Source: Erysipelotrichia bacterium (lineage in GTDB: Bacteria; Bacillota_I; Bacilli_A; Erysipelotrichales; Erysipelotrichaceae). From it: a stretch of DNA of 64,000 bases. The stretch is taken from positions 22,517 to 86,516 of the forward strand of contig JAAYOQ010000003.1 in assembly GCA_012520255.1 (NCBI GenBank), read 5' to 3'. Each line of letters begins with the position of its first letter. Positions within the stretch are counted from its first letter, which is position 1. Shown in pieces: positions 9,183 through 18,095 of this stretch. The notes under the pieces were generated by a model, which saw nothing but the letters and a program-made list of their open reading frames with translations, did not search any database and was not told the origin of the DNA. The position numbers and the translations under genes are program-made.

Positions 9183-9225
9183 ATGGTCAAATATCACTCC
9201 CTCTTTTATCCATATAATACAAAGT

Positions 9226-9254
9226 ATGTTAGCATTTGTACAGATTTATGTCAA
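9226..9254 (-). promoter_or_regulatory. Promoter of the CBS/DUF21 gene
   Basis: On the minus strand a consensus TTGACA (9249-9254), 17 bases, and TAACAT (9226-9231), about 45 bases before the start. Confidence 0.6.
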
Positions 9255-9322
9255 GAATGCTTAAACAACTGTCTTTTCACCATTAATATAATAAAAATCT
9301 CTAAATAATTCAAATAAAACTA

Positions 9323-10768
9323 TTATTCAGCTTCGATGGCAGTTAAGTCTGCTCCCTTTGTTTCCTGAACTCTAGTCATCAAAAGATATAATCCTAAAAC
9401 CATAAACGGAAGACAAATACAAATACATAATATTCCCAGATTTGCAGCACCGACAAATAGCTGACCAACAACAACTATCACCATTGACAATACTGTTCCA
9501 AGAGCTCCTAATAAACTCATAAACCCCATTACCGAAGCTCTTAAATTTGTTGGCGTACTTTCTGCCGGCATTACCAGATACAAAGTATCCGATATTGACC
9601 ATAATCCACCTATAAAAAGACCATAGGCACATCCAATAACAATCGGTGAAAAACCAAATCTGGCACCTAAAACAAAGATTGTCAACCCGATTGCAGCCAT
9701 CCCGCCAAACACAAGACAGGATCTCTTTCTTCCGATGTAATCGTTGATAAAGCCACCTATAAAGGTAATCAGACCATTAACAAATGGAAAGAGCACATAA
9801 ATGAAGTCTAAATTGGCATCTGTTAAAACATTTGTTTCTACTCCAGCTTGTAAAATAGTTGTGTAATAATTAGTTACACTTGTTGAAGCACTAAAAATTA
9901 CAGCCGCAATAGTTATATTCCTGGTCTGTTTATTGGTGAAAATATATTTAATCGCTTTTCTTACTCCCCCACTTTGTTTTTCTTTTTTCTTTTGCTCTTT
10001 TTCTATTAATTCTTTTTCAAATCTTTCGCTTTTTCTCTGTTCATCAGTTTTTCTTAAATATTCTAATCTTTTAGTCGTATATACTGGAGTTTCATGAACA
10101 AAAAAGATTGCTCCAACTCCTACTGCTAAGGCAATGATTATTGGAATATAATAAACATATCGCCAGCTCGTTACGATTTGAGGGTTATAAAACCAACTTC
10201 TGAAGACTCCAATCAAAGAACAGGAAACCAAAGCAATGGCCTTAGTAATCGAACAAAGTTTTGCTCTATGTTTTACCGGAGCACATTCTATGATATACAT
10301 TACCTGAACATCATTAGGAGTAAAAAAAGTGATAATCATAAAAGCTATCGCATAAATTAGTGGATTAGGAGCAATACAGGCCATAAATAAACCAAACCCC
10401 ATACCTAAAGTATTCAAAATTAAAAATAACTTTCTACCATACCTGTCAGCTAATGATTTATAAAAGGGGGAAATCACTAATATGGCCATAGCTGGAGCCA
10501 TAATAGCTGTCAGATTAGCAAGTGAGGATGCATAATTATCGTCAGTTACTCCCGTTAATTTGTATAAGTCAATAATTGCATACGGCTGCATTGCGCTGGT
10601 CATTGATGATGTTATCTCATCAACAATATAAATAATCGTTAAAACAACGACTAAAAACACTAAATAGTATTTACCCTGATGATATCTTTGGGCTAATTCT
10701 AATTTAGATAATTCAGCCGCTTCTCTTAGCTTTCTTTTAGAAAAAGCATCTACTGATTCATTTCTCAT
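9323..10768 (-). CDS. Major facilitator superfamily transporter
   Basis: A 481-residue membrane transporter with about 12 hydrophobic segments in two halves. The MFS loop motif appears as ADRYGRKLF after segment 2 (about residues 107-115) and as NDYIGRKRSCLVFGG in the second half. There is a 35-residue charged N-terminal tail and a very basic/acidic central loop (about 235-275). The substrate cannot be told from sequence. It is divergently transcribed from an alpha-galactosidase-like gene, so a galactoside or sugar is one possibility, but the family is broad. GGAG precedes ATG 10768, and an extended -10 (TGTATAAT) lies near 10800 on the minus strand. Confidence 0.85.
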   Translation of the reverse strand: MRNESVDAFSKRKLREAAELSKLELAQRYHQGKYYLVFLVVVLTIIYIVDEITSSMTSAMQPYAIIDLYKLTGVTDDNYASSLANLTAIMAPAMAILVISPFYKSLADRYGRKLFLILNTLGMGFGLFMACIAPNPLIYAIAFMIITFFTPNDVQVMYIIECAPVKHRAKLCSITKAIALVSCSLIGVFRSWFYNPQIVTSWRYVYYIPIIIALAVGVGAIFFVHETPVYTTKRLEYLRKTDEQRKSERFEKELIEKEQKKKEKQSGGVRKAIKYIFTNKQTRNITIAAVIFSASTSVTNYYTTILQAGVETNVLTDANLDFIYVLFPFVNGLITFIGGFINDYIGRKRSCLVFGGMAAIGLTIFVLGARFGFSPIVIGCAYGLFIGGLWSISDTLYLVMPAESTPTNLRASVMGFMSLLGALGTVLSMVIVVVGQLFVGAANLGILCICICLPFMVLGLYLLMTRVQETKGADLTAIEAE

Positions 10769-10845
10769 AATCTGTCTCCATTTTAAATCTATCTTTATTA
10801 TACATAATTAAAGCTCTTTTAGTTGTCTGTTTTAAAAAAATAAAC

Positions 10846-10874
10846 TTGTTTACTGCCTCTATTTATTAGATAAT
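10846..10874 (+). promoter_or_regulatory. Candidate promoter of the alpha-galactosidase-like gene
   Basis: TTGTTT (10846-10851), 17 bases, GATAAT (10869-10874), ending about 20 bases before ATG 10896. It lies in the 127-base divergent region shared with the MFS gene. Confidence 0.4.
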
Positions 10875-10895
10875 AACTTTATCAGAGGAATTATT

Positions 10896-12917
10896 ATGTC
10901 AAATATCAATATTACAGAAATCATTAAAAAACAGCTTATGAAACAACCAAAAGTTATCCAAAGTTTTGCTTGTGGTCGTGTTTCTTTTGATTTATATGAT
11001 AATAATGCGGTGATGTATAAACTTGATGATGTTAATATTAACTGGTTTTTTGCCAGTGGAAAAACTAAAGATGGCAGATATTTCTCTTCTAAAAGTGCCA
11101 AAAACACCTCATTTAGAATCGGAGCTACAAAAAAAGGATATAACATATCTTTGAGTTTTTTTGAAAATAATGTTACCTTTATTCAACATTTGATTACCGA
11201 CCTGGAAAATCCTTTCTTTATTTGTCAATTAGAAGTGATAGATGAAAAGAAAGAAACTGAAACAAACTATTTAGTTCCTTTAGATTTTAATTATCCATCT
11301 GATTTATGCCTGCCACTTTTCTCTTCTTTGGAAACAAAAATGCTTTTGTGTCCTTACGACAATGACATGTGGGTTAGATATGAAACAACTTATTTAAAAA
11401 GTGGTCGAACAAGTTATGATATTAGCGCTATTTTTGATCCTGATTCACTAAATGGATTAGTTATAGGTTCTATTGATAACAATATTTGGAAAAATGGCAT
11501 TAAATGTAGTGAATATGATGCCAGATGTCTGAGATGCATAAGTGGAATAGCCGATGGGGGAACCCATGATAGCACCAATCACGGATATCTTTCTGGCAAA
11601 GCAGTTACATCAGATAGATTTGTCTGTGGTTATTTTAAGGATATCAGAGATGGACTGATTTACTATGGCAAACTGGCTCAGAATAAAGAAGGCATCTATA
11701 AATATAATGGTTCAACCCCTTTTGGCTGGAATTCATACAGCGCTCTGGCAATGGATGTTTCTTTAAATCACTTTGAAGAGACTGCTGATTTTTTTTATAG
11801 TGAACTGAAAAACTTTACCGATAGTGAGGGTGTAGTCTTTATAAATCTGGATGGTAATTTCGGATTAAACAAATACAGATTAAAAAGACTTATTAAAAAA
11901 TTACATAGCCGCAATCAAAAGGCTGGCACTTATATGTTCCCACTATGCCATTTAGATATGATGAATATGTTACCTTTAAAAGGATCATTTTTAAAATTTA
12001 GAAAAGATATCGTTTTAAAACTACCCGATAATTCCAACTATCATCCAATTGATGGCAAATTACCAATTGACATCACTATTCCAGAAGCTGAAAAAGACTT
12101 CAGATTACAGTTAAGAGAGCTAATCAATATGGGTTTTGACTACATTAAGTTTGATTTTTTATCACATGGAGCAGTTGAAGGTCAAAGATATAACCAGGAT
12201 ATAAAAACCGGTCGACAGGCATTGTCTTATTTTTATCAAATATTAAAAGAAGAATTGGATCCGATAAAAATTGGAAGAGAAATATTTGTTGATTTTTCCA
12301 TTTCTCCATTATTTCCTTGTAACTATGCCCATGGAAGAAGATGTTGTTGTGATGCCTTTGGGCATATTGAAGATGTTAAATATGTCTTAAATGCTTTAAC
12401 CTATGGTTTTTGGATAAACAATTTCTTGTATCAGTTTTCCGATCCTGATCATACTGTCCTATATAGTTCAGCTGTTGATAAAAAAGGAATTTTAACTTTC
12501 TATGAAGCTAAAAGCAGATATAATGCTTCTGTTATTTCTGGAACCATTATGCTTTTATCCGATAATTATGGACCAGATAATGATCCAGAAATTGAAGCTG
12601 CAAAACAAAGGACTATACAACTGGCCAATAATGATAATCTTAATCAGATTGCCAGACTCAATAAATCTTTTTTACCATTGACCTTTAAGGAAGATAATAA
12701 TCTGTATTTTCTATTTCATAATGGTCGCACTTATGGAGCTATCTTCAACTTTGAAAATAAAATTAAAACTTTTAAAATCGATCCTGAATCTTTCAATTTT
12801 CAAACTTCAGGTGTTCTGATAAATTTAAACAATAATACTACTTCCACTTTCCATGATTCCATCACATTAACATTAGATAGATATGACTCGATTGTTTTTG
12901 AACTGATAAAAATATAA
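10896..12917 (+). CDS. GH36-like glycoside hydrolase, probable alpha-galactosidase
   Basis: A 673-residue cytoplasmic protein (no signal peptide). The C-terminal half is a clan-D barrel: VVFINLDGNFG, then FDYIKFDFLSHGA at about residue 417, whose aspartate after KF is the expected nucleophile, and HGRRCCCDAFG at about 480, whose aspartate is the expected acid/base. LTYGFWINNFLYQFSDPDHTVL follows in the pattern of GH36 enzymes, and a beta-sandwich C-terminus ends the protein. The N-terminal third is a supersandwich-like beta region. It likely removes alpha-linked galactose from oligosaccharides. The assignment rests on motif pattern, so other clan-D activities remain possible. The ribosome site is AGAGG. 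It is the only gene of its unit, opposite the MFS transporter. Confidence 0.78.
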   Translation: MSNINITEIIKKQLMKQPKVIQSFACGRVSFDLYDNNAVMYKLDDVNINWFFASGKTKDGRYFSSKSAKNTSFRIGATKKGYNISLSFFENNVTFIQHLITDLENPFFICQLEVIDEKKETETNYLVPLDFNYPSDLCLPLFSSLETKMLLCPYDNDMWVRYETTYLKSGRTSYDISAIFDPDSLNGLVIGSIDNNIWKNGIKCSEYDARCLRCISGIADGGTHDSTNHGYLSGKAVTSDRFVCGYFKDIRDGLIYYGKLAQNKEGIYKYNGSTPFGWNSYSALAMDVSLNHFEETADFFYSELKNFTDSEGVVFINLDGNFGLNKYRLKRLIKKLHSRNQKAGTYMFPLCHLDMMNMLPLKGSFLKFRKDIVLKLPDNSNYHPIDGKLPIDITIPEAEKDFRLQLRELINMGFDYIKFDFLSHGAVEGQRYNQDIKTGRQALSYFYQILKEELDPIKIGREIFVDFSISPLFPCNYAHGRRCCCDAFGHIEDVKYVLNALTYGFWINNFLYQFSDPDHTVLYSSAVDKKGILTFYEAKSRYNASVISGTIMLLSDNYGPDNDPEIEAAKQRTIQLANNDNLNQIARLNKSFLPLTFKEDNNLYFLFHNGRTYGAIFNFENKIKTFKIDPESFNFQTSGVLINLNNNTTSTFHDSITLTLDRYDSIVFELIKI

Positions 12918-12941
12918 CTTCATCTCAGCGCAATAAAACCA

Positions 12942-12973
12942 CCAAAAAACAGAATTTTTACAATTCTGTTTTC
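12942..12973. terminator. Bidirectional terminator between the hydrolase and nupQ
   Basis: Eleven-base perfect stem AAAACAGAATT / AATTCTGTTTT (12946-12956, 12962-12972) with a five-base loop. A and T runs on both sides suit both convergent genes. Confidence 0.75.
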
Positions 12974-12980
12974 TGATGAC

Positions 12981-13973
12981 TTAATGTCCTTTTAATCTAT
13001 TCTCCGCTTCAAGAGCAGCAAGACCAGCAAGACGTTTCTTTTCTTTTCTTGATTTATTGATTGAATAAATAACTACACCAATTAATGTTGCTAAATACGG
13101 CCACATCTTCATCAGATTATCCGAAATACCGGTTGTTCTGGCAAAGTTAGATAGTCCATAGAAGAATCCAAACAGCAAACTGGTTAAAGCTGTAGGTATT
13201 GGATTTGCCTCACCCATACTGGAAGCAGCCAAACCAATAAATCCACGCCCGGCAGTAATGCCGTTGGCAAAATATGATACATAAACACTACTCATGAAAC
13301 AGCCAGCCATACCACCCAAACAGCCTGATATAACTAAGGCAATAGTTTTAATATTAACTGAAGAAATACCTACCGATTCTGCAGCATCAGCATTTTCGCC
13401 AACTGCTCTAATTCTTAAACCTAATTTTGTTTTAAACATCATAAATGATACTACAAAAATTAAAGCATAAGAGATATAGGTCAAGATATTCTGATTGGCA
13501 AATATTTGGCCTACAAAAGGAATGTTCTCAATGAAATCAGGCAAATCAACAGTCGGTAATAAACCGGATTGTAATGAGTTGGTTGAACTTCTATCCTGAT
13601 TAGGAGTAACTATTGGTAAAAAGAAAGCTGTTACTCCTGAACCTAACAGGTTCATCGCTATCCCAACCAAGACAATATTGACCTTTAATTTCAAATTAAA
13701 GAAAGCAACTAAATATCCCAATACTCCACCAACAACAATTGCGACAAGCAGACCTAACCAGGGATTTGGTCCACCAATATAAGCAGCGGCTAAAGTTCCA
13801 ATAAATGAAGAAAGCAACATGATTCCTTCCATACCCATCTGAGTAGAATTGGCTTTAGCAGCAATTGAACAACCTAAGGCAGCTAATAGAATAGGTGGAG
13901 TAACAGCAATTACATTATTGTAAAAACCAGGGTTAATTATTACATCAAAAAGTGCTTTTAAAATATCATTCAT
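12981..13973 (-). CDS. nupQ: BMP-type nucleoside ABC transporter permease (NupQ/YufQ-like)
   Basis: 330-residue permease with about nine hydrophobic segments, of the branched-chain-amino-acid/ribose permease superfamily in its nucleoside branch (AAKANSTQMGMEGIMLLSSF near residue 38 and KLGLRIRAVGENADAAESVGIS, the coupling loop, near residue 183). It forms the membrane channel with the adjacent NupP-like permease; in Bacillus the NupNOPQ system imports guanosine. The start follows GGAGG by eight bases and lies 2 bases after the nupP stop. It is the last gene of the operon, before the bidirectional terminator. Confidence 0.9.
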   Translation of the reverse strand: MNDILKALFDVIINPGFYNNVIAVTPPILLAALGCSIAAKANSTQMGMEGIMLLSSFIGTLAAAYIGGPNPWLGLLVAIVVGGVLGYLVAFFNLKLKVNIVLVGIAMNLLGSGVTAFFLPIVTPNQDRSSTNSLQSGLLPTVDLPDFIENIPFVGQIFANQNILTYISYALIFVVSFMMFKTKLGLRIRAVGENADAAESVGISSVNIKTIALVISGCLGGMAGCFMSSVYVSYFANGITAGRGFIGLAASSMGEANPIPTALTSLLFGFFYGLSNFARTTGISDNLMKMWPYLATLIGVVIYSINKSRKEKKRLAGLAALEAENRLKGH

Positions 13974-13975
13974 AA

Positions 13976-15112
13976 TTAATTAACCTCCAATTCTGCCTGT
14001 GCTGCTCTTTCTTTTTCAGCTTCGGCAATAATCATCTTTCTATAAGTTTTAGATAAGAATTTCTCCGCTAATAAGAATAGAATGATTGTTGCTTCAACAA
14101 TTTTTGTCATATCATTTTGAATTCCAGTTCTAACTGACATAACATAAGCTCCAGCTCTTAAATAAGATATAAACAGAGCTGCCAATGGCACATATTTAGG
14201 ATTGTTTTTAGCAAACACCGCCATTGTTACACCATCCCATCCCAAGCCAGTTAATTCGACCCAACGGTAGTTGGTATACAGTGACATGATTTCACATGCT
14301 CCTCCTAAACCACCAATAAATCCACCTAACGCTTGAGATAAAACAGCAACTGAACCAACTGAAATCCCTACATATTTAGCGAAATTCCTGTTCTGTCCAA
14401 CCTGACGTAATTTAAATCCCATCTTTGAGCGATATAAGAATAGCCAGGCTATTGCTACTACAACTAAAGCTATAAAGAAAGAATAAAATATCGTCAACCT
14501 GTCTTGCCCAATCCTTATTTTAAAAGTCATATATTCCTGGTTAGCTTTGGTCCAGGAATATGTTGATTTACTTGTTCTTGGATCTTTAAACTTTGAGAAT
14601 AACAAGTAGGTTGAAAACCATAGACAAATATAGTTCATCATTAATGATGTAACCATTACTGAAGCATTAAAAACTCTTTCCAGTAATGCTGGAATCAAAG
14701 TAATTAAAGCTCCTACAAGCCCACCAATTAAACAACCCATAATACTTCCTAAAACTCTTTGTCCAGGAAATAAATAGATATTTGTTAAGGCTCCACCAAC
14801 CATGCCACCAAACAGGAAAGCACCCTCCATACCTAGATTAAACTGGTTGGCACTAAACATAATTGATACTGCAGTCCCGGTAAACATTAAAGGGATTGCT
14901 TTTTGTATCCAGAAGGTAAAATAATTGGCATTCATCAGTGGTGCTGTGAAAAACAGCTTTAATGAAGTCATTGGCAAATCAGAAGTAAATACAATTAATC
15001 CTGTCGCCAGTAACAATCCAATTATGATAGATACAGTCATTCGTAATATCTGATGTTTATTTTGAATAGTCATATTACTGAAAAAACTTTTCTTTTCTTT
15101 TTTCTTACTCAT
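13976..15112 (-). CDS. nupP: BMP-type nucleoside ABC transporter permease (NupP/YufP-like)
   Basis: Second permease of the nucleoside importer, 378 residues. The basic cytoplasmic N-terminus (MSKKKEKK) is followed by about nine membrane segments; ANQFNLGMEGAFLFGGMVGG and GFKLRQVGQNRNFAKYVGIS are family landmarks. I chose ATG 15112 because AGGAGGT lies seven bases upstream; a GTG at 15121 falls within that ribosome site. The start overlaps the 3' end of nupO by 8 bases, so translation is probably coupled. Confidence 0.9.
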   Translation of the reverse strand: MSKKKEKKSFFSNMTIQNKHQILRMTVSIIIGLLLATGLIVFTSDLPMTSLKLFFTAPLMNANYFTFWIQKAIPLMFTGTAVSIMFSANQFNLGMEGAFLFGGMVGGALTNIYLFPGQRVLGSIMGCLIGGLVGALITLIPALLERVFNASVMVTSLMMNYICLWFSTYLLFSKFKDPRTSKSTYSWTKANQEYMTFKIRIGQDRLTIFYSFFIALVVVAIAWLFLYRSKMGFKLRQVGQNRNFAKYVGISVGSVAVLSQALGGFIGGLGGACEIMSLYTNYRWVELTGLGWDGVTMAVFAKNNPKYVPLAALFISYLRAGAYVMSVRTGIQNDMTKIVEATIILFLLAEKFLSKTYRKMIIAEAEKERAAQAELEVN

Positions 15113-16655
15113 GCAAAGCACCTCCTATCTGTTCTGGTGTCATCTTTTTAACACCTAACATATAATAACCCAGTTCTTCTTCCGACAAATCGGTAATATC
15201 TGGGAAATAAGCGCCAATTTCACCGCCATACATAACAATCAGTGAATCAGAAAGGTTCATAATTTCACCTAAATCAGCACTGATCAACAATATGGCTTTT
15301 CCTTCATCTCTCATTTGAATCATTCTTCTTCTGATAAATTCGGAAGCTCCAACATCAATACCACGAGTTGGCTGGTCACAGACAATTAATTTATTATAGC
15401 TGCTGAATTCTCTAGCCACGACAACTTTTTGGATATTTCCACCAGATAAACCACTTACTTCCTGCTCACCGCTCTTACATAAAACCAGATATTCTTCAAT
15501 CCACTTATCTGTTTGTAATTTGATTGCTTCCTGCTTGGTTAATAACTTGCTACTGAATTGATCCTTATCAATTTTATCAGCAACCATATTTTCTTTAATG
15601 CTTGAAGATCCGGCTACGCCTAAAGTCATTCTGTCTTCTGGCACATGTACTAATCCTTGTTCTCTTAGACCTTTAATGTTTTTCTTACCTACTTCTTGAC
15701 CAAGTAGCTCAATAGAACCTTCAGAATAAACATGCAACCCAGTAATAGCATCAATTAATTCTCTCTGTCCATTTCCTTCAACGCCGGCAATACCAACTAT
15801 TTCGCCTTCTCTTACTGAGAATGAAACATTTTTTACAACTTTTTTACCGATGGCGTTATAAATACCTAAATCTTTAACAACTAAGACATTATCTTTAGGC
15901 TGAGCTTTTTCTTTCGGTATGACAAGATCAACATCAATACCAACCATGGCCTTTGAAATATCAGCTTCGGTTACTTCCTCAATATTGTATAAACCGATAG
16001 TGCGCCCTTTCCTGATTACTGTTACGCGATCACACAACTCTTTTACTTCATTAAGTTTATGCGAAATAAAGATAATTGTATGCCCAGATTCTCTTAAATG
16101 CTTTAACTGAACAAACAATTCTGTTGTTTCCTGAGGCGTCAGTACAGCAGTTGGTTCATCTAAAATTAAAATTTCACAACCTTTAACTAAGGCTTTGACA
16201 ATTTCAACCTTTTGTTTTACGCCAACAGTTAAATCTTGAACTCTTGCTCTGGGATTAATGTCAAATCCATATTTTTTACAACAATCCTGAGTCATTTCAA
16301 TTGCTTTTTCCATATCAAATTTCAAACCTTTTGTCGGTTCAATTCCTAATATGACATTTTCAGCAACTGTTAAAGAAGGAACAAGCATAAAGTGTTGATG
16401 AACCATCCCGATACCAGCTTCAATTGCTTTGGTAGGTGAAGTTAAATTGACTTCATTACCCTTTATTATGATTTGACCCTCATCTGGCTTTTCAATGCCA
16501 AATAACATTTTCATCAGAGTAGTCTTGCCAGCACCATTCTCTCCACAGATAGCATGAATTTCCCCTTTTCTAGCCGAGAAATTAACTTTATCGTTGGCAA
16601 TGACGCCATTATCATAAACCTTAGTGATGTCTTTCATTACGAGATAATTTTCCAT
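15105..16655 (-). CDS. nupO: Nucleoside ABC transporter ATPase, duplicated ABC (NupO/YufO-like)
   Basis: 516-residue ATPase with two fused ABC domains. Domain 1 has Walker A GENGAGKTT (about residues 38-46) and Walker B ILILDEPTAVL. Its signature is degenerate, DLTVGVKQKVEI in place of LSGGQ. Domain 2 has the degenerate P-loop GVEGNGQRELI (about 294), as usual for ribose/nucleoside ATPases, with the signature LSGGNIQKVVVAREF and Walker B LIVCDQPTRGID. It powers import by the two permeases. AAAGGGG precedes ATG 16655. It is separated from bmpA by a strong hairpin. Confidence 0.93.
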   Translation of the reverse strand: MENYLVMKDITKVYDNGVIANDKVNFSARKGEIHAICGENGAGKTTLMKMLFGIEKPDEGQIIIKGNEVNLTSPTKAIEAGIGMVHQHFMLVPSLTVAENVILGIEPTKGLKFDMEKAIEMTQDCCKKYGFDINPRARVQDLTVGVKQKVEIVKALVKGCEILILDEPTAVLTPQETTELFVQLKHLRESGHTIIFISHKLNEVKELCDRVTVIRKGRTIGLYNIEEVTEADISKAMVGIDVDLVIPKEKAQPKDNVLVVKDLGIYNAIGKKVVKNVSFSVREGEIVGIAGVEGNGQRELIDAITGLHVYSEGSIELLGQEVGKKNIKGLREQGLVHVPEDRMTLGVAGSSSIKENMVADKIDKDQFSSKLLTKQEAIKLQTDKWIEEYLVLCKSGEQEVSGLSGGNIQKVVVAREFSSYNKLIVCDQPTRGIDVGASEFIRRRMIQMRDEGKAILLISADLGEIMNLSDSLIVMYGGEIGAYFPDITDLSEEELGYYMLGVKKMTPEQIGGALHE

Positions 16656-16683
16656 ATCAAATCCCCTTTACTCTAATAAAATA

Positions 16684-16715
16684 CAAACCCCTGACCCCTA
16701 TGGGTCAGAGGTTTG
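16684..16715 (-). terminator. Strong hairpin between bmpA and nupO
   Basis: Fourteen-base stem (arms 16702-16715 and 16684-16697; one G-U on the minus strand) with a four-base loop, followed by TATTTTATT. It sits inside the operon, so it is either a leaky terminator or a 3' stabiliser that raises lipoprotein mRNA over the ABC genes. Confidence 0.7.
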
Positions 16716-16750
16716 CAAAACTTCAAATAATAAATGCTAATTTATATTAT

Positions 16751-17902
16751 TTATTTTTTTGTGCTGTCATGTGCAGGAACAAATTCACCGTAGAACCAGC
16801 CTTCAGCTTGACCGAATGCTGTAGGCACTTCAATTGTTCCATCAATAATTCCAGCAACAATTGCATCAATTTCTGCTAACATATCAGCAGTGAAAAGTGC
16901 ATTGGTTGTATCAGTAATTGAATATGAAACGAAACCACCATCTAAACCTAACTTAGCGTTTTTACCATATTCTAATGTGCCGTCTAAATGTTTTTTAACC
17001 GCATCATAGAAACCGTTATTAACGTTTTTCTGCATAGAAGTGATAGTTCTAGCTGCTTTCTTATCACCTTCATCAGTTCCTAATGAAGCAAAGTAAGCAC
17101 CCTGGTTACCATCAACACCAATAATCCATTTGCCTTCAGCTTCAGTGATAACCTGGTCAAATCCACCTAATCCAGCTTGTCCACCACATGCGAATACGAT
17201 ATCATATCCAGCAGCATACAATCCAGCAGCAGTATCTTTACCAGCTGCAACATCTGAGAATGAGTTCATCCAAGACACGTTGATGTCCATATTTTCATCA
17301 ACATATTTTGCCCCAGCTGCATATCCTACATAGAAGTCATCCAGAACAGTGTTGTCCATACCACCCATAAATGCAATTCTCTTTGTTTCACTTATCATTG
17401 CCGCCATAGCACCAACAACAAATGAACCTTCATTTTGAGCAAACATCATTGCATATAGATTATCGCTTGGTCCATATTGCCAGCCATCTGGATTATCAAA
17501 ATTCCATTCTTCGTCATAGAACCAAATCAATTGATCAGGATAATCTTTGATTAACTCAATAACATATTCTTTCATGTCATAAGTACCAGCAATGATAATT
17601 GTCCAGCCAGCTTTGAATATGTCATCCAAGCTTGCCTGCCAAGTAGAAGTATCATAGCCTAACTCAATAGTTTCTGCATATACTCTGTCACCAAAGTCAG
17701 CATTGATTTTAACAATACCTTCTTCACCAGAGTCAAAGAAAGATTTGTCACCTAATGTACCATTTACAACGTTAGCAATAGTAATTTTCCCAGCCTCTTC
17801 AGCTATTTGTCTTTTACTTTTTTCAGGTTCTTCTTCAGGACCACAACCGAACATTGTAACTGCCATTAAAGCAACTAACAAAATAGTTAAAATTTTTTTC
17901 AT
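16751..17902 (-). CDS. bmpA: BMP-family nucleoside-binding lipoprotein
   Basis: 383-residue lipoprotein of the basic membrane protein family, the substrate-binding part of the nucleoside importer. The signal peptide MKKILTILLVALMAVTMFGCG has lipobox MFGC with Cys about residue 20. Family motifs are present: ANVVNGTLGDKSFFDSGEEG, VVGAMAAMISETKRIAFMGG and VFACGGQAGLGGF. GGAGG lies seven bases ahead of ATG 17902. It heads the operon bmpA-nupO-nupP-nupQ with its own promoter. The substrate is probably purine or mixed nucleosides, by analogy with NupN and PnrA. Confidence 0.93.
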   Translation of the reverse strand: MKKILTILLVALMAVTMFGCGPEEEPEKSKRQIAEEAGKITIANVVNGTLGDKSFFDSGEEGIVKINADFGDRVYAETIELGYDTSTWQASLDDIFKAGWTIIIAGTYDMKEYVIELIKDYPDQLIWFYDEEWNFDNPDGWQYGPSDNLYAMMFAQNEGSFVVGAMAAMISETKRIAFMGGMDNTVLDDFYVGYAAGAKYVDENMDINVSWMNSFSDVAAGKDTAAGLYAAGYDIVFACGGQAGLGGFDQVITEAEGKWIIGVDGNQGAYFASLGTDEGDKKAARTITSMQKNVNNGFYDAVKKHLDGTLEYGKNAKLGLDGGFVSYSITDTTNALFTADMLAEIDAIVAGIIDGTIEVPTAFGQAEGWFYGEFVPAHDSTKK

Positions 17903-17937
17903 TTTTTTCCTCCATCTTGAAAATTAACTTCATAAAC

Positions 17938-17967
17938 ATTATAAGGCATTTTCCTATTTCTTTTCAA
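17938..17967 (-). promoter_or_regulatory. Promoter of the nucleoside importer operon
   Basis: On the minus strand TTGAAA (17962-17967), 18 bases, TATAAT (17938-17943), about 35 bases before bmpA. I saw no purine riboswitch fold between here and the upstream gene. Confidence 0.6.
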
Positions 17968-18095
17968 GGCATTTTAACTTAATTACCATAATAAGAACAT
18001 GGATTTATTAAAAAATCATTAATTCAAAACCTTTTAGTAAAGTGATTATATTTTTATTATTTTCCAATATCCCTTTTTCTTTCAGTTTTTAAATT

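Noticed and set aside
17903..18095. Purine riboswitch upstream of the nucleoside importer
   Set aside because: No paired three-helix pattern with the conserved loop sequences; a plain sigma-A promoter explains the region.
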